Below, one piece after another: positions 1 to 8,595 of a stretch of 64,000 bases of DNA. Positions within the stretch are counted from its first letter, which is position 1, and the number at the start of each line of letters is the position of its first letter. The stretch covers positions 434,001 through 498,000 of the forward strand of contig NZ_CP117520.1 of the NCBI RefSeq assembly GCF_028621895.1, written 5' to 3'. This stretch comes from Acinetobacter sp. GSS19 (GTDB lineage: Bacteria > Pseudomonadota > Gammaproteobacteria > Pseudomonadales > Moraxellaceae). The notes under the pieces are model-generated. The model was not told the origin of the DNA, did no database searches, and was given only the letters and a program-made list of their open reading frames with translations. A program made the position numbers and the translations under genes.

Positions 1-22
1 TTTGTGAATAGGACCAACTTTT

Positions 23-51
23 TTAGTTACGAATAATAAACATTATATACT
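23..51 (+). promoter_or_regulatory. possible promoter ahead of the pilus operon
   Basis: A TATACT -10-like hexamer at 46-51 follows a weak TTAGTT -35-like hexamer at 23-28 with 17 bases between. The stretch is very AT-rich, so chance matches are likely. A purine-rich ribosome binding site (gagaggg) sits just before the chaperone ATG. The 88 bases before the chaperone hold no gene. Confidence 0.25.
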
Positions 52-88
52 TTTTATATTTCTATTAAATTGGGTCAGGGAGAGGGAA

Positions 89-811
89 ATGAAGCCATTT
101 TTACATCCTCTATTTATGTTGTGGGGAATGGTTTTTTTTAATCATACTAGTCATGCGGATATGTTAATTGAACCCGTTCAACTTTATTTATCAGAAAAAG
201 CGAAGCAACGAAGCGCAACGTTAACTTTTGATGCTGTAGATGAGAAGCAGGCACGAAATTTTGAAGTAAAAGCAGTTAAGTGGACGCAAAACGAATACGG
301 ACAAGATGTCTATGAGCCTGATTCTAGCATTATAATTAATCCTAAAACTTTTGTTATCAAGCCAAATACTAAGCAGTTGATTCGAGTGGGATTTAATCAG
401 CCGATAGTGAGTCTTGGATTGAAAAAGGAAATGGCTTGGAGAGTTATATTTACTGAAATACCTGCTGTTGCGAATGAAACAGGTGTGAACTTTGCATTGA
501 ACATCAGTATTCCTTTCTTTGTGGGGAAACAGAGTGATACAAATGTTGTTTTAAAGTTGAAGAAAAATGTTAATACTACCTTGTTGAATGTTTATAATGC
601 TGCTGACTCCCATGTTCAGATAAAAAAGTTATCAATTCTTGATCAAAATAAAAAAGAAGTTTTTAAGTTGGATAACATGAAATATTTATTGGCTAAATCT
701 CAAAGTGATTTGGAGTTGGGGGCTATTAAATTAGCAGAGATAAATAAATATACTGTATTAATGAAAACAGATAAAAATGATGAGGAATTGAGATTAAAAA
801 TTATGGAGTAA
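89..811 (+). CDS. periplasmic fimbrial chaperone (CsuC-like, archaic chaperone-usher family)
   Basis: Periplasmic chaperone expected to fold pilin subunits by donor-strand complementation and hand them to the usher encoded next. The 240-residue protein has a signal peptide (about 1-23, cleavage near SHA-D) and the two Ig-like-domain layout of the PapD superfamily. The conserved core is visible at 84-100 (NPKTFVIKPNTKQLIRV), where hydrophobic alternation marks the G1 donor strand, and at 117-125 (WRVIFTEIP). A good ribosome binding site precedes the ATG. The usher starts 7 bases after the stop, so the two genes are co-transcribed. Low G+C compared with the housekeeping genes downstream suggests accessory DNA. 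The family is clear; assignment to the Csu-like group rests on the spore-coat-U pilin two genes on. Confidence 0.88.
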   Translation: MKPFLHPLFMLWGMVFFNHTSHADMLIEPVQLYLSEKAKQRSATLTFDAVDEKQARNFEVKAVKWTQNEYGQDVYEPDSSIIINPKTFVIKPNTKQLIRVGFNQPIVSLGLKKEMAWRVIFTEIPAVANETGVNFALNISIPFFVGKQSDTNVVLKLKKNVNTTLLNVYNAADSHVQIKKLSILDQNKKEVFKLDNMKYLLAKSQSDLELGAIKLAEINKYTVLMKTDKNDEELRLKIME

Positions 812-818
812 TTTTTTT

Positions 819-3146
819 ATGGGTAAAATAAAAATTCCACTATTATTATATTGTATATTATATGCTCAGGTAACTTCTGCGGTAGAACAATCATTGGAAA
901 ATCCACCTGTGCTAAGTACAATCTGGTTAAATGGTGTGGATCAGCAGACAGAAATTCTTTTTTTTAAAGAAAATGAGCAGGAGTATTTAGAATGCTCTGT
1001 GCTTGAAAAGTTAAACTTAAATATCACATTATTAAAGCATCATTCAAAAAATAATATGTTCTGTTTGGTCACACAAGATCAACTTAAGGTTGAATTTGAT
1101 GCTTCACTTCAAGCTGTTAAGTTGGACGTCCCTGCTCATTATTTTAATAGGGGGAGTAGCAATGAAATTTTATATTCTAAACCAGAGAAATCTGATTTAG
1201 GTGCTTTCTTGAACTATGATTTTTTTTATTTAAATGATGAGGGTGGTAATGAATTAAATACCTTATCTGAGCTAGGTATTTTTAAAGATAATTGGATTTT
1301 TAAAAATACATTTATCTATAGGAAAAAAGATGATTCAGAAAATGAGAATGATAGTGGGAAAGCATTTGCAAGGTTAAACACATCATTAGATTTTGATTTT
1401 TCCGATAGTTTAACTAGTTTAACCATTGGTGATACGACTACTATTTCTAATGCATTAATTAATTCATTCCGGTTTGGTGGTATAAGTTGGGGAAGTAATT
1501 ATACAAATCGACCTGATTTTATTTATTGGAATGTACCAAGTTTAGAAGGGAGTGCTGTTGTACCTTCAACTGTAGATTTATATTTGAATGGGGTCAGTAT
1601 TTTTAAGCAGACAGTGAGTCCTGGTGATTATAATTTACAAGTTGGGGCGAATATTCAGAATGCTGGTGAAGCACAACTGGTGGTTGAAGATGTATTAGGT
1701 AATAGAACTGTACAAAGTTTTCCTATATTAATTAGTAGTCGTTTATTAAAGCCAGGATTGAATGAGTATAATCTTTCCTTGGGTAAGATTCGTTATGATT
1801 ATAGTTCTGGAGAGAATGATTATCGTGAGTTTTTTACTAGCTTGTATTTTAGGCGAGGAATAAGCTCAAAAACCACTTTGGGTGCTAATGCATCTTATAG
1901 TAAAGATCTACAGAGTTTAGGTTTATTATGGACTCAGGCGGTAAGTAAGTATTTTACTGCAGATGTTGTAGGGGTGATAAGTCATACTGATGATCAGCAA
2001 GGTTATTCTGCAGGTTTGTCACTCAATAAAAATTTTGGTCGTTTTAATTTTGGTTTAAGTAGTCGATATACCAGTGACGATTATAAAGTATTGGGTTACG
2101 ACGATGGCTTTGTAATGCCTAAATGGGAGAATTTGTTATATTTCGGATTGACGGATCTTCCTATTTTTCAAAATTTCAATATGAATTATGTTGAACAAAG
2201 ACAGCATCAAGATCAAAATTCTCGTGGAGTAGACCGTAAAGTACTAAGAGCAGAGTTTTCTCGGCAAATTACCGCTGATTTGTCGATGAGAGCAGGTTAT
2301 TTTAAAGAGTTTGATGAGCAGGCTGATTCTGGAGCCTTCTTATTTTTGACATATAACTTTGGAAAGAACCGAACTTTGTATGCTGATTATTCTACTGAAG
2401 GCGATGCTAGCCTTACTTATGCTCAGTCGAATTATGGGCAATTAGGGTTGGATTATGCAGTAGGTGTTCAGCGGAGAAGTGATCGTGAGATGATTTATAA
2501 TGTGGATGGTCAAATAAAAACTCGTGTAGGAGACTTGACCCTTCAGCATGTACAGTCAGATCAATCCCATCAGACTCAAGCGGGTTATCGCGGTGCAATG
2601 GTATGGTTGGATGGTCAGTTTAACTTTACCCAACCTGTTGATAATGCTTTTGCTTTGGTGCGTGTGGGTGACTATTCGGATATTGATGTTTATCGTACTC
2701 TAGCACTGGCCGGTAAAACCAATAAAAGAGGTTATGTATTTGTTCATGATATTCCTGCTTATGTGAATTACGATATCTCCTTTGATATAGATCAGTTACC
2801 AATGGATGATAAGGTACCTTTCTCTAGCAAAAAAATATCAGCTTTAGATAAGCGTGGTTATGTAGTTAATTTTCCAGTTTATCATGCTCAAAAAGCAGTA
2901 ATTCGATTGCTTGATATAAATCAACATAGGTTTGTGGCAGGTAGTGAAGTACATCTAGATAATCCAGAAAAAGATATTTATCCGGTAGGAACAGATGGCT
3001 TGGTCACTCTATATGGTTTATTGCCTGGTGAGCATAAACTGACCGTTTACACTACAGGCGGTGCTTCTTGTCAAAGTAAGTTGATTGTTGCTGAAAAAAC
3101 CTCGGTTGAACAGCAAAATAAGACTATTGATCTCGTGTGTAAATAA
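819..3146 (+). CDS. outer-membrane fimbrial usher (FimD/PapC family, CsuD-like)
   Basis: Outer-membrane assembly platform that recruits chaperone-subunit complexes and secretes the growing pilus. The protein has 775 residues with a signal peptide (about 1-21, ending TSA). An N-terminal chaperone-binding region follows, then a beta-barrel with the plug-domain signature at about 251-275 (VDLYLNGVSIFKQ...SPGDY), then C-terminal domains ending in a Cys-Lys pair. Length fits archaic ushers, which are somewhat shorter than FimD. The Shine-Dalgarno GGAG lies inside the end of the chaperone gene, implying translational coupling. The 3' neighbour is the pilin. Base composition is AT-rich like the other two pilus genes. 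Confidence 0.92.
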   Translation: MGKIKIPLLLYCILYAQVTSAVEQSLENPPVLSTIWLNGVDQQTEILFFKENEQEYLECSVLEKLNLNITLLKHHSKNNMFCLVTQDQLKVEFDASLQAVKLDVPAHYFNRGSSNEILYSKPEKSDLGAFLNYDFFYLNDEGGNELNTLSELGIFKDNWIFKNTFIYRKKDDSENENDSGKAFARLNTSLDFDFSDSLTSLTIGDTTTISNALINSFRFGGISWGSNYTNRPDFIYWNVPSLEGSAVVPSTVDLYLNGVSIFKQTVSPGDYNLQVGANIQNAGEAQLVVEDVLGNRTVQSFPILISSRLLKPGLNEYNLSLGKIRYDYSSGENDYREFFTSLYFRRGISSKTTLGANASYSKDLQSLGLLWTQAVSKYFTADVVGVISHTDDQQGYSAGLSLNKNFGRFNFGLSSRYTSDDYKVLGYDDGFVMPKWENLLYFGLTDLPIFQNFNMNYVEQRQHQDQNSRGVDRKVLRAEFSRQITADLSMRAGYFKEFDEQADSGAFLFLTYNFGKNRTLYADYSTEGDASLTYAQSNYGQLGLDYAVGVQRRSDREMIYNVDGQIKTRVGDLTLQHVQSDQSHQTQAGYRGAMVWLDGQFNFTQPVDNAFALVRVGDYSDIDVYRTLALAGKTNKRGYVFVHDIPAYVNYDISFDIDQLPMDDKVPFSSKKISALDKRGYVVNFPVYHAQKAVIRLLDINQHRFVAGSEVHLDNPEKDIYPVGTDGLVTLYGLLPGEHKLTVYTTGGASCQSKLIVAEKTSVEQQNKTIDLVCK

Positions 3147-3167
3147 AAATGATAATAAGGGTGAATA

Positions 3168-3581
3168 ATGATGAAAATAATAACTTTAACGATATTCTTG
3201 CTCTTATGGATGCCTACTTTGCAAGCCAAACAATGTGCGCTGGGTTCGTTCACGGATCCAAAACTGTACTTGTCTTATACCTATGGAAGCCAAGCAGCAA
3301 CTTCTTTTAAAGTTTCATGTGACCACGCGTATGGTATTCGTTTTAGTAGTGAAAATTTAAGGGATTCAAGTGGAAATAGTTATGTTACTAATGGCGTGAA
3401 TAAACTAAGAACTCGAATGACTATATCTGGGGCTGGTAATAATTTGTGGAATGTGTCTATACCCCAATCGGCAAGTTCAAATAACAAATATGTGATTTTT
3501 GTTCAATTGGCTGAGCGTCCATCAGCGCTGACTACGGCAGGAACGTATACAGATAGAATTTATATCGATTTAGCTTTCTAA
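3168..3581 (+). CDS. short spore-coat-U-domain pilin of the Csu-like pilus
   Basis: Predicted secreted pilus subunit. The 137-residue precursor has a signal peptide (about 1-20, ending LQA) followed by KQCALGSF. It has a second Cys in FKVSCDHAYG, the pattern of the spore coat protein U (SCPU) domain used by archaic chaperone-usher pilins. The C-terminal YTDRIYIDLAF is the usual final strand of this domain. In the classical csu operon the last gene encodes a two-domain tip adhesin (CsuE) of over 300 residues. This protein is single-domain and much shorter, so it is either a major or minor subunit or a reduced tip protein. The start could be the first or second of two adjacent ATG codons. No terminator is evident downstream. 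Confidence 0.8.
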   Translation: MMKIITLTIFLLLWMPTLQAKQCALGSFTDPKLYLSYTYGSQAATSFKVSCDHAYGIRFSSENLRDSSGNSYVTNGVNKLRTRMTISGAGNNLWNVSIPQSASSNNKYVIFVQLAERPSALTTAGTYTDRIYIDLAF

Positions 3582-3679
3582 TGTAAATTGTCTCCTTATA
3601 TGTTGCTTTGGACATAAACGTTTAAAATATTACCCAATACTCAAAACGCATCATAAAACTGTCAAAAATCTCGGGTAGG

Positions 3680-4999
3680 ATGACCACGAAAAAGAAAATA
3701 ATTGGTGGTTGTATGTCTGGTCTATACCCAACAGCCCTATTAAAACAACAAGATTTTCCAGAACCGTTTAAGTTTTACTTTAAACGTAAAAATAAAGAAA
3801 CAATCACGGAAGAGATTGATCGTTTACAGGTGCTTGTCCGTCCTAAGCTTAAAATTGCGATTGTTACCGAAACTTGGCCGCCTGAAATAAATGGGGTGGC
3901 CTTGTCTTTGTTGCAACTGTGTAAAGGTCTACAGCAAAAAGGCCATAAAATTTTGCTGATTCGTCCAGAGCAAAAAGTGCCCTGTCATGACTTTACTCCT
4001 AATAAAGAATGTTTGGTCGTGGCACAACCAGTTCCCAAATATCCGGCTTTGAAATTCGGTTGGCCACAATATTTAAAAGTGAGCCATGCTTTAGAAGAGT
4101 TTCAACCGCAGGTGGTGCATATTGTCACGGAAGGTCCCCTCGGATTGACTGCTTTGCAGGCGGCTAAATCGAAGAATATGCCTGTAACTAGCGGATTTCA
4201 TTCGCCATTTCAGGATTTTAGTCGTTTTTTTGATCTTGCTTTTTTAGTCAAGCCGATTCAACGCTACCTTTGTTGGTTTCATAACAGTACTCAATTGACC
4301 TGCGTTCCAAGTCAGGATACTGAGCGTGCTTTACGTCAGTTCGGGGTGAGTTGTCCATTAAAAGTGGTAGGGCGTGGGGTGGATACGCAACGTTTTTCAC
4401 CCCGACATCGCTCTGAAAGTCTACGTTATCAATGGGGTGTTTCGGCCGATACCACGGTTATGTTGTATGTAGGACGTCTTTCTCCAGAAAAAGAAATTGA
4501 CGTGCTGATTGAGGCTTATTGTGCCAGAGCAAAAGAAACACATGCACATCAAGTGAAATTGGTGATTGTGGGAGATGGCCCTGATCGCGCACGCCTGCAA
4601 ACACTTGCTGCCAGCAGTGATGTCCTGTTCACGGGTAGTTTGACCGGACATGACCTTGCAACGGCTTATGCCAGTGCCGATGTTTTTGTTTTTGCCAGTC
4701 AGGTTGAAACCTTTGGTAATGTGGTACTGGAAGCGATGGCGAGTGGCTTGCCTGTCGTGGCTTATGATTATGCCTGTGCTCATCAGCATATTGAACATGG
4801 CGAAACTGGCTGGCTCAGTCCTTTAGGTCACAAGCAGCACTTAATCCAGTGTATTAATGTTTTGCCCAATAATCGGGTTCTTCGACAAATGGGCTTACGT
4901 GCGGTACAGCAAGCAGAAAGAATGGGTTGGCAACATCCGGTACAACAACTGGAACAGGCCTTGTATGACGTTGTTCAGGAGAACGTCATGATCACATAG
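3680..4999 (+). CDS. GT4-type glycosyltransferase (SqdX/MgtA-like)
   Basis: GT-B fold glycosyltransferase, probably adding a sugar to a lipid or glycan acceptor at the inner membrane. After an unusual extension of about 55 residues, the Rossmann-like N-domain begins at KIAIVTETWPPEINGVA. The C-terminal donor-binding half shows LYVGRLSPEKEID and FASQVETFGNVVLEAMASGLP, the E-x7-E motif of family GT4. Start choice is open: the ATG at 3680 directly abuts the only purine-rich stretch, while the in-frame ATG at 3713 has a GGTGG four bases upstream and would give 428 residues. A PAP2 phosphatase follows 30 bases downstream, suggesting a shared lipid or undecaprenyl-linked pathway. The exact sugar and acceptor cannot be told. 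A weak promoter (TTGCTT 3603, AATATT 3626, 17-base spacer) precedes it. Confidence 0.8.
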   Translation: MTTKKKIIGGCMSGLYPTALLKQQDFPEPFKFYFKRKNKETITEEIDRLQVLVRPKLKIAIVTETWPPEINGVALSLLQLCKGLQQKGHKILLIRPEQKVPCHDFTPNKECLVVAQPVPKYPALKFGWPQYLKVSHALEEFQPQVVHIVTEGPLGLTALQAAKSKNMPVTSGFHSPFQDFSRFFDLAFLVKPIQRYLCWFHNSTQLTCVPSQDTERALRQFGVSCPLKVVGRGVDTQRFSPRHRSESLRYQWGVSADTTVMLYVGRLSPEKEIDVLIEAYCARAKETHAHQVKLVIVGDGPDRARLQTLAASSDVLFTGSLTGHDLATAYASADVFVFASQVETFGNVVLEAMASGLPVVAYDYACAHQHIEHGETGWLSPLGHKQHLIQCINVLPNNRVLRQMGLRAVQQAERMGWQHPVQQLEQALYDVVQENVMIT

Positions 5000-5029
5000 C
5001 TCCAAGCGTGATGCTTGAGGAGAGAAAGC

Positions 5030-5581
5030 ATGAATTTTAAAAATGCAAAAATTAGAATACTTGATCTCGATTATAAAGGCTGTTTGTACTTCAACCACTT
5101 GTCACATTCTCAGCAGGTGGCTGCTTTTTTTAAAATCATTAGCCGGCTAGGCGATGGCATTTTCTGGTATGTGATGTTGGCCATCGTCTGGATCTTGGAG
5201 GGACTACGTTACGGTCTGCAAATTTTATACTTGTTGGCAGGCGGTGCGGTTGGAACCAGTATCTATAAATATCTCAAGCATAAAACCACGCGCCCCAGAC
5301 CTTATCAGGTGCATCAAGTGATCATTCTGGGAGAGCGCCCTCTAGATCATTTTAGCTTTCCTTCCGGACATACCTTGCATGCGGTGATGGTCAGTATCAC
5401 TCTGGGTTATATTCAGCCATTCCTGATCACACTGCTGATGCCTTTTACCATTCTGGTGGCGTTATCACGTATGATTTTAGGACTACATTATCCGAGTGAT
5501 GTCCTGGTCGGTGCTGCAATTGGAGCAATGGTCGCGACGGGGATTATTTTGACTGCACCCTTCTTGAATATCATCCTCTAA
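5030..5581 (+). CDS. PAP2-superfamily membrane phosphatase
   Basis: Integral-membrane phosphatase of the PAP2/BacA-independent undecaprenyl-PP or phosphatidate phosphatase type. All three catalytic blocks are present: K-x6-RP at about 84-91 (KHKTTRPRP), PSGH at 111-114, and SR-x5-H-x3-D at 146-157 (SRMILGLHYPSD). Four to five hydrophobic segments are visible. The start is placed at the ATG at 5030 because aggagag lies just before it; an upstream in-frame TTG at 5015 would put that site inside the gene. The protein has 183 residues. It follows the glycosyltransferase closely and is likely co-transcribed. Substrate is not determined by sequence. Confidence 0.85.
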   Translation: MNFKNAKIRILDLDYKGCLYFNHLSHSQQVAAFFKIISRLGDGIFWYVMLAIVWILEGLRYGLQILYLLAGGAVGTSIYKYLKHKTTRPRPYQVHQVIILGERPLDHFSFPSGHTLHAVMVSITLGYIQPFLITLLMPFTILVALSRMILGLHYPSDVLVGAAIGAMVATGIILTAPFLNIIL

Positions 5582-5668
5582 GTGCAAAAAATTCTGTGTA
5601 GTGAATCTAGCGAAAGTCGAGTAATTTGCTAAAGTACAGACTTTCCTTCCGATTATTTAGGTTGAGCT

Positions 5669-5869
5669 ATGGGTTTACGTTGGACTGATACCATCGATAT
5701 TGCGATTGAGCTTTCTGAAGCACATCCTGATGTGGATCCACAATGGATTCGTTTTACCGATTTGCATGCCTGGATTTGTGCACTACCAGATTTTAGTGAT
5801 GATCCGAATAAATCGACAGAAGGTTTGCTCGAGGCCATTCAAATGGCATGGATTGATGAAGTTCGCTAA
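5669..5869 (+). CDS. iscX: Fe-S cluster assembly protein IscX
   Basis: Small acidic protein that binds IscS and iron and modulates Fe-S cluster assembly. The 66-residue length equals that of E. coli IscX. The family landmarks are present: GLRWTDT at the start, HPDVDPQWIRFTDLHAWI in the middle, and FSDDPNKS followed by EAIQMAWIDE at the end. In many gammaproteobacteria iscX closes the isc operon and is followed by ndk. Here ndk does follow, but the isc-hsc-fdx genes are absent upstream, replaced by the glycosyltransferase/PAP2 pair. Transcription presumably comes from the 87-base gap before the gene. Confidence 0.95.
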   Translation: MGLRWTDTIDIAIELSEAHPDVDPQWIRFTDLHAWICALPDFSDDPNKSTEGLLEAIQMAWIDEVR

Positions 5870-5930
5870 AAATACGCAGAAAAATCTAAACTTTTACATA
5901 TTGAACGCTGCTAGTTGAGCATTATGTGGT

Positions 5931-5936
5931 TATAAT
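5931..5936 (+). promoter_or_regulatory. consensus -10 hexamer ahead of ndk
   Basis: A perfect TATAAT lies 40 bases before the ndk start. No well-spaced -35 hexamer was found: TTGAGC is only 10 bases upstream and TTGAAC is 24 bases upstream. The -10 is therefore plausible but the full promoter is not defined. Confidence 0.4.
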
Positions 5937-5976
5937 GCGGCAAATTTTTTGACGTTTAAATCTTAAGGAGCCGATC

Positions 5977-6408
5977 ATGGCAATTGAACGTACTTTATCT
6001 ATCGTTAAGCCAGATGCAGTGGGTAAAAACCACGTTGGTGATATCTTTGCTCGTTTCGAAAAAGCTGGTCTTAAAATCGTTGCGACTAAAATGAAACACC
6101 TTTCTCAAGCTGAAGCTGAAGGCTTCTATGCTGAGCACAAAGAACGCGGTTTCTTTGCTGACCTCGTTGCTTTCATGACTTCTGGTCCAGTGGTTGTTTC
6201 TGTTCTTGAAGGCGAAAACGCTGTTCTTGCTCACCGTGAAATCTTGGGCGCGACTAACCCAAAAGAAGCGGCTCCTGGTACAATCCGTGCAGACTTCGCT
6301 GTAAGCATCGATGAAAACGCTGCTCACGGTTCTGACTCAGTTGCTTCTGCAGAGCGCGAAATTTCTTACTTCTTCGCTCAAACTGAGATCTGCCCACGTA
6401 CTCGTTAA
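5977..6408 (+). CDS. ndk: nucleoside diphosphate kinase
   Basis: Transfers the gamma phosphate of ATP to other nucleoside diphosphates through a phosphohistidine. The protein has 143 residues, the usual length. It starts with [12 protein letters not shown] and has the active-site His117 in the signature NAAHGSDS (114-121). The ribosome binding site aaggag is strong and well spaced. Codon use is strongly biased towards preferred codons, unlike the AT-rich pilus genes, fitting high expression. It is bounded by its own -10 box and a strong intrinsic terminator, so it is likely expressed as a single gene as well as by readthrough from iscX. Confidence 0.98.
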   Translation: MAIERTLSIVKPDAVGKNHVGDIFARFEKAGLKIVATKMKHLSQAEAEGFYAEHKERGFFADLVAFMTSGPVVVSVLEGENAVLAHREILGATNPKEAAPGTIRADFAVSIDENAAHGSDSVASAEREISYFFAQTEICPRTR

Positions 6409-6421
6409 TCGGCAGCATTCA

Positions 6422-6458
6422 AACCAGATAAGTGTTATTATACTTATCTGGTTTTTTT
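6422..6458 (+). terminator. intrinsic terminator after ndk
   Basis: A perfect 12-bp inverted repeat (AACCAGATAAGT at 6422-6433 and its complement at 6442-6453) with an 8-base loop is followed by a T run. It separates ndk from rlmN. Confidence 0.92.
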
Positions 6459-6532
6459 ATTCTCTTTAGAATGGTTTGCTTGAATATTGAGCGAATTGTT
6501 TTCATTTCTAAGACATGGTTTAGGTAATACAC

Positions 6533-7768
6533 ATGAGTTCCGAAGTGGTCGTTTCATCGGCACATACAGATGAACAGCAACATTCCTCGTCTGCTCACGT
6601 ACAGCAACCGTCTGTAAAAAAAGTGAATTTACTGGGCATGTCGCGTCCTGAGCTGGAAAAGTTCTTTGAAGAACTGGGTGAAAAGAAGTTTCGCGCCGGT
6701 CAGGTCATGAAATGGATTCATCAATATTTTGTGACCGATTTTGCTGAAATGAGCAATATTTCGGGCAAGCTACGTGCCAAACTGGAGCAGATTGCGGAAA
6801 TCAAACCACTTGAAGTGGTGCATCGTCACTATTCGAAAGATGGTACCCGTAAATGGGTATTTCGTGTCGGTGAGGGTGAAGGATCTCTGGTGGAAACCGT
6901 GCTGATCCCTGCCGAAGATAAAACCGGTTCACGTAAAACTTTATGTATTTCCTCTCAGGTGGGCTGTGCACTCGACTGTTCTTTCTGTTCAACAGGCAAA
7001 CAGGGCTTCCAACGTGATTTGACACCGGCGGAAATTATTGGCCAGCTGTGGATGGCGAACTATTCCTATGTGGAAGATGTCCCTGTTGCTGAGCGTACCC
7101 GTGCGGTGACGAATGTGGTGATGATGGGTATGGGTGAGCCTTTGCTGAATTATCAGGCTGTACTGAGTTCAATGTCGATCATGCTGGATGACTTCGCTTA
7201 TGGCATGTCAAAACGCCGTGTGACATTGTCAACTTCCGGTGTGGTGCCGATGATTGATCAATTGGCACAGGATATTGATGTGGCCCTGGCGATTTCCCTG
7301 CATGCGCCGAATGATGAATTGCGCAATGAATTGGTGCCAATTAATAAAAAATATCCGTTGAAAGAACTGATTGCGGCAGCCCAGCGTTATATTGCTAAAG
7401 ATGGCAATGAAAGTGCACGTAAGCATGTGACCATTGAGTACGTGATGCTGGAAGGGGTGAATGATCAGCCTGAGCATGCCCAGCAGCTGATTAAATTGTT
7501 AAAAAATTTACCAAGTAAAATTAACCTGATTCCGTTTAACCCGTTCCCGCACGCACCTTATGGGCGTTCAAGCCGCAACCGGATTATTTCTTTCCAAAAA
7601 ACTTTGTCTGATGCCGGATTTGTGTGTACGATTCGTCAAACGCGTGGTGACGATATTGATGCCGCTTGTGGGCAGCTTGTTGGTCAGGTGGCTGATCGTA
7701 CCCGCCGAGCTGAGCAATGGAAAAAGAAAGTTGCGCAGCGTAACGAAATTATGCGATCACAAGGATAA
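6533..7768 (+). CDS. rlmN: 23S rRNA A2503 / tRNA A37 C2-methyltransferase RlmN
   Basis: Radical-SAM enzyme that methylates C2 of adenosine 2503 in 23S rRNA and A37 in some tRNAs. The C-x3-C-x2-C cluster motif is at residues 145-152 (CALDCSFC). The downstream GMGEPLLN motif and the C-terminal catalytic cysteine region ([10 protein letters not shown]) are present. At 411 residues it is slightly longer than E. coli RlmN because of a low-complexity N-terminal tail of about 30 residues rich in Ser, His and Gln. It is the first gene of the rlmN-pilF-rodZ-ispG-hisS run, a conserved gammaproteobacterial arrangement. The next gene begins 20 bases after the stop. Confidence 0.97.
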   Translation: MSSEVVVSSAHTDEQQHSSSAHVQQPSVKKVNLLGMSRPELEKFFEELGEKKFRAGQVMKWIHQYFVTDFAEMSNISGKLRAKLEQIAEIKPLEVVHRHYSKDGTRKWVFRVGEGEGSLVETVLIPAEDKTGSRKTLCISSQVGCALDCSFCSTGKQGFQRDLTPAEIIGQLWMANYSYVEDVPVAERTRAVTNVVMMGMGEPLLNYQAVLSSMSIMLDDFAYGMSKRRVTLSTSGVVPMIDQLAQDIDVALAISLHAPNDELRNELVPINKKYPLKELIAAAQRYIAKDGNESARKHVTIEYVMLEGVNDQPEHAQQLIKLLKNLPSKINLIPFNPFPHAPYGRSSRNRIISFQKTLSDAGFVCTIRQTRGDDIDAACGQLVGQVADRTRRAEQWKKKVAQRNEIMRSQG

Positions 7769-7788
7769 TAAAACCGAGGAAAAACCAA

Positions 7789-8595
7789 TTGAGAAAGCCT
7801 GCGTATAAGTCAGTTGTAATATTTACAGTGTGTATGTCGGCATTCATTGCACAAGGTTGCCAGACCCATACTCCGGGTATGAGTAAAGACCCGGAGAAAT
7901 CGGTTAAGGTGCGTACTCAATTGGCTGCTGAATATATCCGCAAAGGTGATCTGGATGCAGCAAAACGCTCACTTGATCAGGCACTTGAGGTGGATTCGCG
8001 TGATGCCACTGCCAATATGATGATGGGGGTGTTATTGCAGCAGGAAGGCAGTCCGCTTAACATGGAAAAAGCGGATGAGTATTTCCGTAAATCCATTTCG
8101 ATTGATCCACAAAATGCGCAAGCTCGTAATAATTATGGGACATATTTATATCAGCTTCAGCGTTATAATGAAGCGATTGAACAGCTCAGTATCGCAGGAG
8201 CTACACTCGGATATGATCAGCGTTTCCGTGCCTTAGAGAATTTGGGACGGATTTATCTGCAACTGGGTGATGTAGAGAAAGCAGAAAAAGCTTTTAAACA
8301 AGCATTACAAGTGAACCGTGACTCTTATGTTTCGATGCTGGAGTTGTCAGAAATTTTTTATTTGCGGCAGCAAATACCGGCAGCTACCCAGCTCTATCAA
8401 CAGTACGTCACGGCTGTTGGACAAAATAATCAAGGTGCACGTGCACTCTGGTTAGGTATTCGCCTTGGGCGTGCCAATGGTGAAGACATGAACAAGCAGG
8501 TTCTGGTGAACCAGTTACGTGCTTTGTTCCCGGATAGCCAGGAATATCAACGTTATTTGCAATTACAGTACAGTACTGAGGCCGTATGGAAGTAA
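7789..8595 (+). CDS. pilF: type IV pilus biogenesis lipoprotein PilF (PilW), TPR protein
   Basis: Outer-membrane lipoprotein (pilotin) needed for PilQ secretin assembly and type IV pili. The precursor has a lipobox ending at Cys24 (IAQGC). It is followed by TPR repeats, for example AAEYIRKGDLDAAKRSLDQAL and ARNNYGTYLYQLQRYNEAIEQL-type helical pairs. The start is a TTG with a clear GAGGA eight bases upstream, and no in-frame ATG lies near, so a non-AUG start is the best reading. The last 10 bases overlap rodZ, indicating translational coupling. Position between rlmN and rodZ matches pilF in related genera. Confidence 0.92.
   Translation: MRKPAYKSVVIFTVCMSAFIAQGCQTHTPGMSKDPEKSVKVRTQLAAEYIRKGDLDAAKRSLDQALEVDSRDATANMMMGVLLQQEGSPLNMEKADEYFRKSISIDPQNAQARNNYGTYLYQLQRYNEAIEQLSIAGATLGYDQRFRALENLGRIYLQLGDVEKAEKAFKQALQVNRDSYVSMLELSEIFYLRQQIPAATQLYQQYVTAVGQNNQGARALWLGIRLGRANGEDMNKQVLVNQLRALFPDSQEYQRYLQLQYSTEAVWK

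Noticed and set aside
5700..5918. 72-codon frame overlapping iscX
   Set aside because: It is an out-of-frame reading of iscX, whose match to the IscX family is unambiguous.
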